DNA of 5,506 nucleotides, from the NCBI GenBank assembly GCA_023420245.1, contig JAEZWL010000129.1, forward strand, positions 1 through 5,506, read 5' to 3'. The stretch is from Bacillota bacterium. Its GTDB lineage: Bacteria; Bacillota; Clostridia; Oscillospirales; Acutalibacteraceae. This document shows, one piece after another, positions 4,635 to 5,506 of this stretch. Each line of letters opens with the position of its first letter. The stretch's first letter is position 1. The notes beneath the pieces were generated by a model. The model did not search any database and was not told where the DNA came from. It saw only the letters and a program-made list of their open reading frames with translations. The translations under genes were made by a program, and so were the position numbers.

Positions 4635-5506
4635 ATGAAAAAACCTTTGATTTTAATGATACTGGACGGCTTCGGCATTGCCCCTGATAAGGGCAACGCG
4701 ATTAAGGTAGCGAATAAGCCGAACATCGACCGTCTTTTCGCCAATAACCCGATCACGCAAATCGGTGCTTCCGGACTTGACGTCGGTCTGCCGGACGGTC
4801 AGATGGGTAACTCCGAGGTCGGCCACACCAACATTGGCGCGGGTCGTATCGTATATCAGGAGCTTACCCGGATTACCAAATCCATTAAGGACGGGAACTT
4901 TTTCGACAACGCCGCTTTCGTGGCCGCGGCCGACAACGCCGCAAAAGATGGTCGTGCGCTGCACCTGATCGGGCTTCTTTCCGACGGCGGCGTACACAGC
5001 CACAACACGCACCTGTATGCTCTGGTTGAGCTTGCAAAGAAACGCGGCTGCAAAGCCGTCTATGTTCACGCTTTGCTGGACGGCCGCGACGTTCCGCCTT
5101 CCTCCGGTAAGGATTTTGTTGCGGAGTGCGCGCAAAAGCTGAAGGAAATCGGCGTGGGCGAAATCGCGACCGTTATGGGGCGCTATTACGCGATGGACCG
5201 CGACAACCGCTGGGAGCGTGTGGAAAAAGCATACGCCGCAATGGTTTACGGCGAGGGCGTACCGTGCGCCGACCCGGTAAAGGCGGTGGAGGATTCCTAC
5301 AAAGCGGAGGTCACTGACGAGTTCGTGATTCCGACCGTCTGCGCCAAGGACGCGAAAATTAAAGCGGACGATTCCGTTATCTTCTTCAACTTCCGCCCCG
5401 ACAGAGCACGCGAAATCACCCGTACCTTTGTCGACCCGGATTTCTCCGGCTTTGTGCGTAAAAACGGATTCTTCCCGCTTACCTATATCTGCATGACGCA
5501 GTATGA
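4635..5506 (+). CDS. gpmI: 2,3-bisphosphoglycerate-independent phosphoglycerate mutase (3' end outside window)
   Basis: The first 290 residues are present of a family usually near 510; the frame stays open to the right edge. The enzyme converts 3-phosphoglycerate to 2-phosphoglycerate through a phosphoserine intermediate, using two divalent metal ions (manganese in Bacillus-type enzymes), in the cytoplasm. The N-terminus MKKPLILMILDGFGIAP holds metal ligand D11. GQMGNSEVGHTNIGAGR (55-71) holds the catalytic serine S60. SDGGVHSH (116-123), LDGRDVPPSSG (148-158), MGRYYAMDRDNRWER (181-195) and FFNFRPDRARE (250-260) are substrate-binding landmarks of the family's phosphotransferase insert. The last residues, CMTQY, lie just before the aspartate expected in the family. 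The C-terminal metal-binding half is outside the window. The start at ATG 4635 gives the standard N-terminus; an AGGA lies 9 nt upstream (4622-4625). A three-codon frame at 4627-4638 overlaps the start. It continues the pgk-tpiA run and acts directly on the PGK product. Confidence 0.97.
   Translation, partial: MKKPLILMILDGFGIAPDKGNAIKVANKPNIDRLFANNPITQIGASGLDVGLPDGQMGNSEVGHTNIGAGRIVYQELTRITKSIKDGNFFDNAAFVAAADNAAKDGRALHLIGLLSDGGVHSHNTHLYALVELAKKRGCKAVYVHALLDGRDVPPSSGKDFVAECAQKLKEIGVGEIATVMGRYYAMDRDNRWERVEKAYAAMVYGEGVPCADPVKAVEDSYKAEVTDEFVIPTVCAKDAKIKADDSVIFFNFRPDRAREITRTFVDPDFSGFVRKNGFFPLTYICMTQY

Noticed and set aside
4653..5135. A 160-aa minus-strand open frame opposite gpmI
   Set aside because: It is antisense to a strongly conserved gpmI reading frame with its catalytic serine motif, and has no supporting ribosome site or family similarity.

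Overview
The window looks like chromosome from a Gram-positive anaerobe of the class Clostridia, probably of the Oscillospiraceae/Ruminococcaceae type. The reasons are a roughly balanced base composition, strong AGGAGG-type ribosome binding sites, AT-rich promoters with near-consensus sigma-A boxes, a type IV pilus ATPase/platform gene pair, and a pgk-tpi-gpmI glycolytic run. This placement is inference from gene content and style; no rRNA or other decisive marker is present.

Left part (1-1416, + strand): the last 30 codons of a PilT-like type IV pilus retraction ATPase, then a complete pilC inner-membrane platform gene that starts at TTG, then a perfect 12-bp GC-rich hairpin that probably ends the pilus operon. 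Middle part (1417-1842): a hairpin-rich convergent gap, a 59-aa minus-strand gene for a small one-helix membrane protein with a glycine zipper, and a 159-nt divergent AT-rich promoter region. Next (1843-2343, +) comes trmL, a SPOUT tRNA wobble-position 2'-O-methyltransferase.

Right part (2383 to the end, +): lower glycolysis genes pgk, tpiA and gpmI (gpmI is cut by the window edge). They are preceded by a textbook promoter (TTGAAA-17-TATAAT). A perfect 13-bp inverted repeat straddles its -10 box and predicted transcription start, which looks like an operator for an unidentified regulator. The two intercistronic gaps are about 105 nt each, unusually long for an operon, and both hold inverted repeats. 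The one between pgk and tpiA resembles an intrinsic terminator or attenuator. PGK and GpmI catalyse consecutive steps (1,3-bisphosphoglycerate to 3-phosphoglycerate to 2-phosphoglycerate), and TpiA feeds glyceraldehyde-3-phosphate into the same route.

The protein-coding content is mostly conserved housekeeping. The features worth a second look are regulatory: the pgk operator, the pgk-tpiA hairpins and the structured convergent gap. The small glycine-zipper membrane protein is the least characterised gene. I see no mobile element, CRISPR array or defence system.
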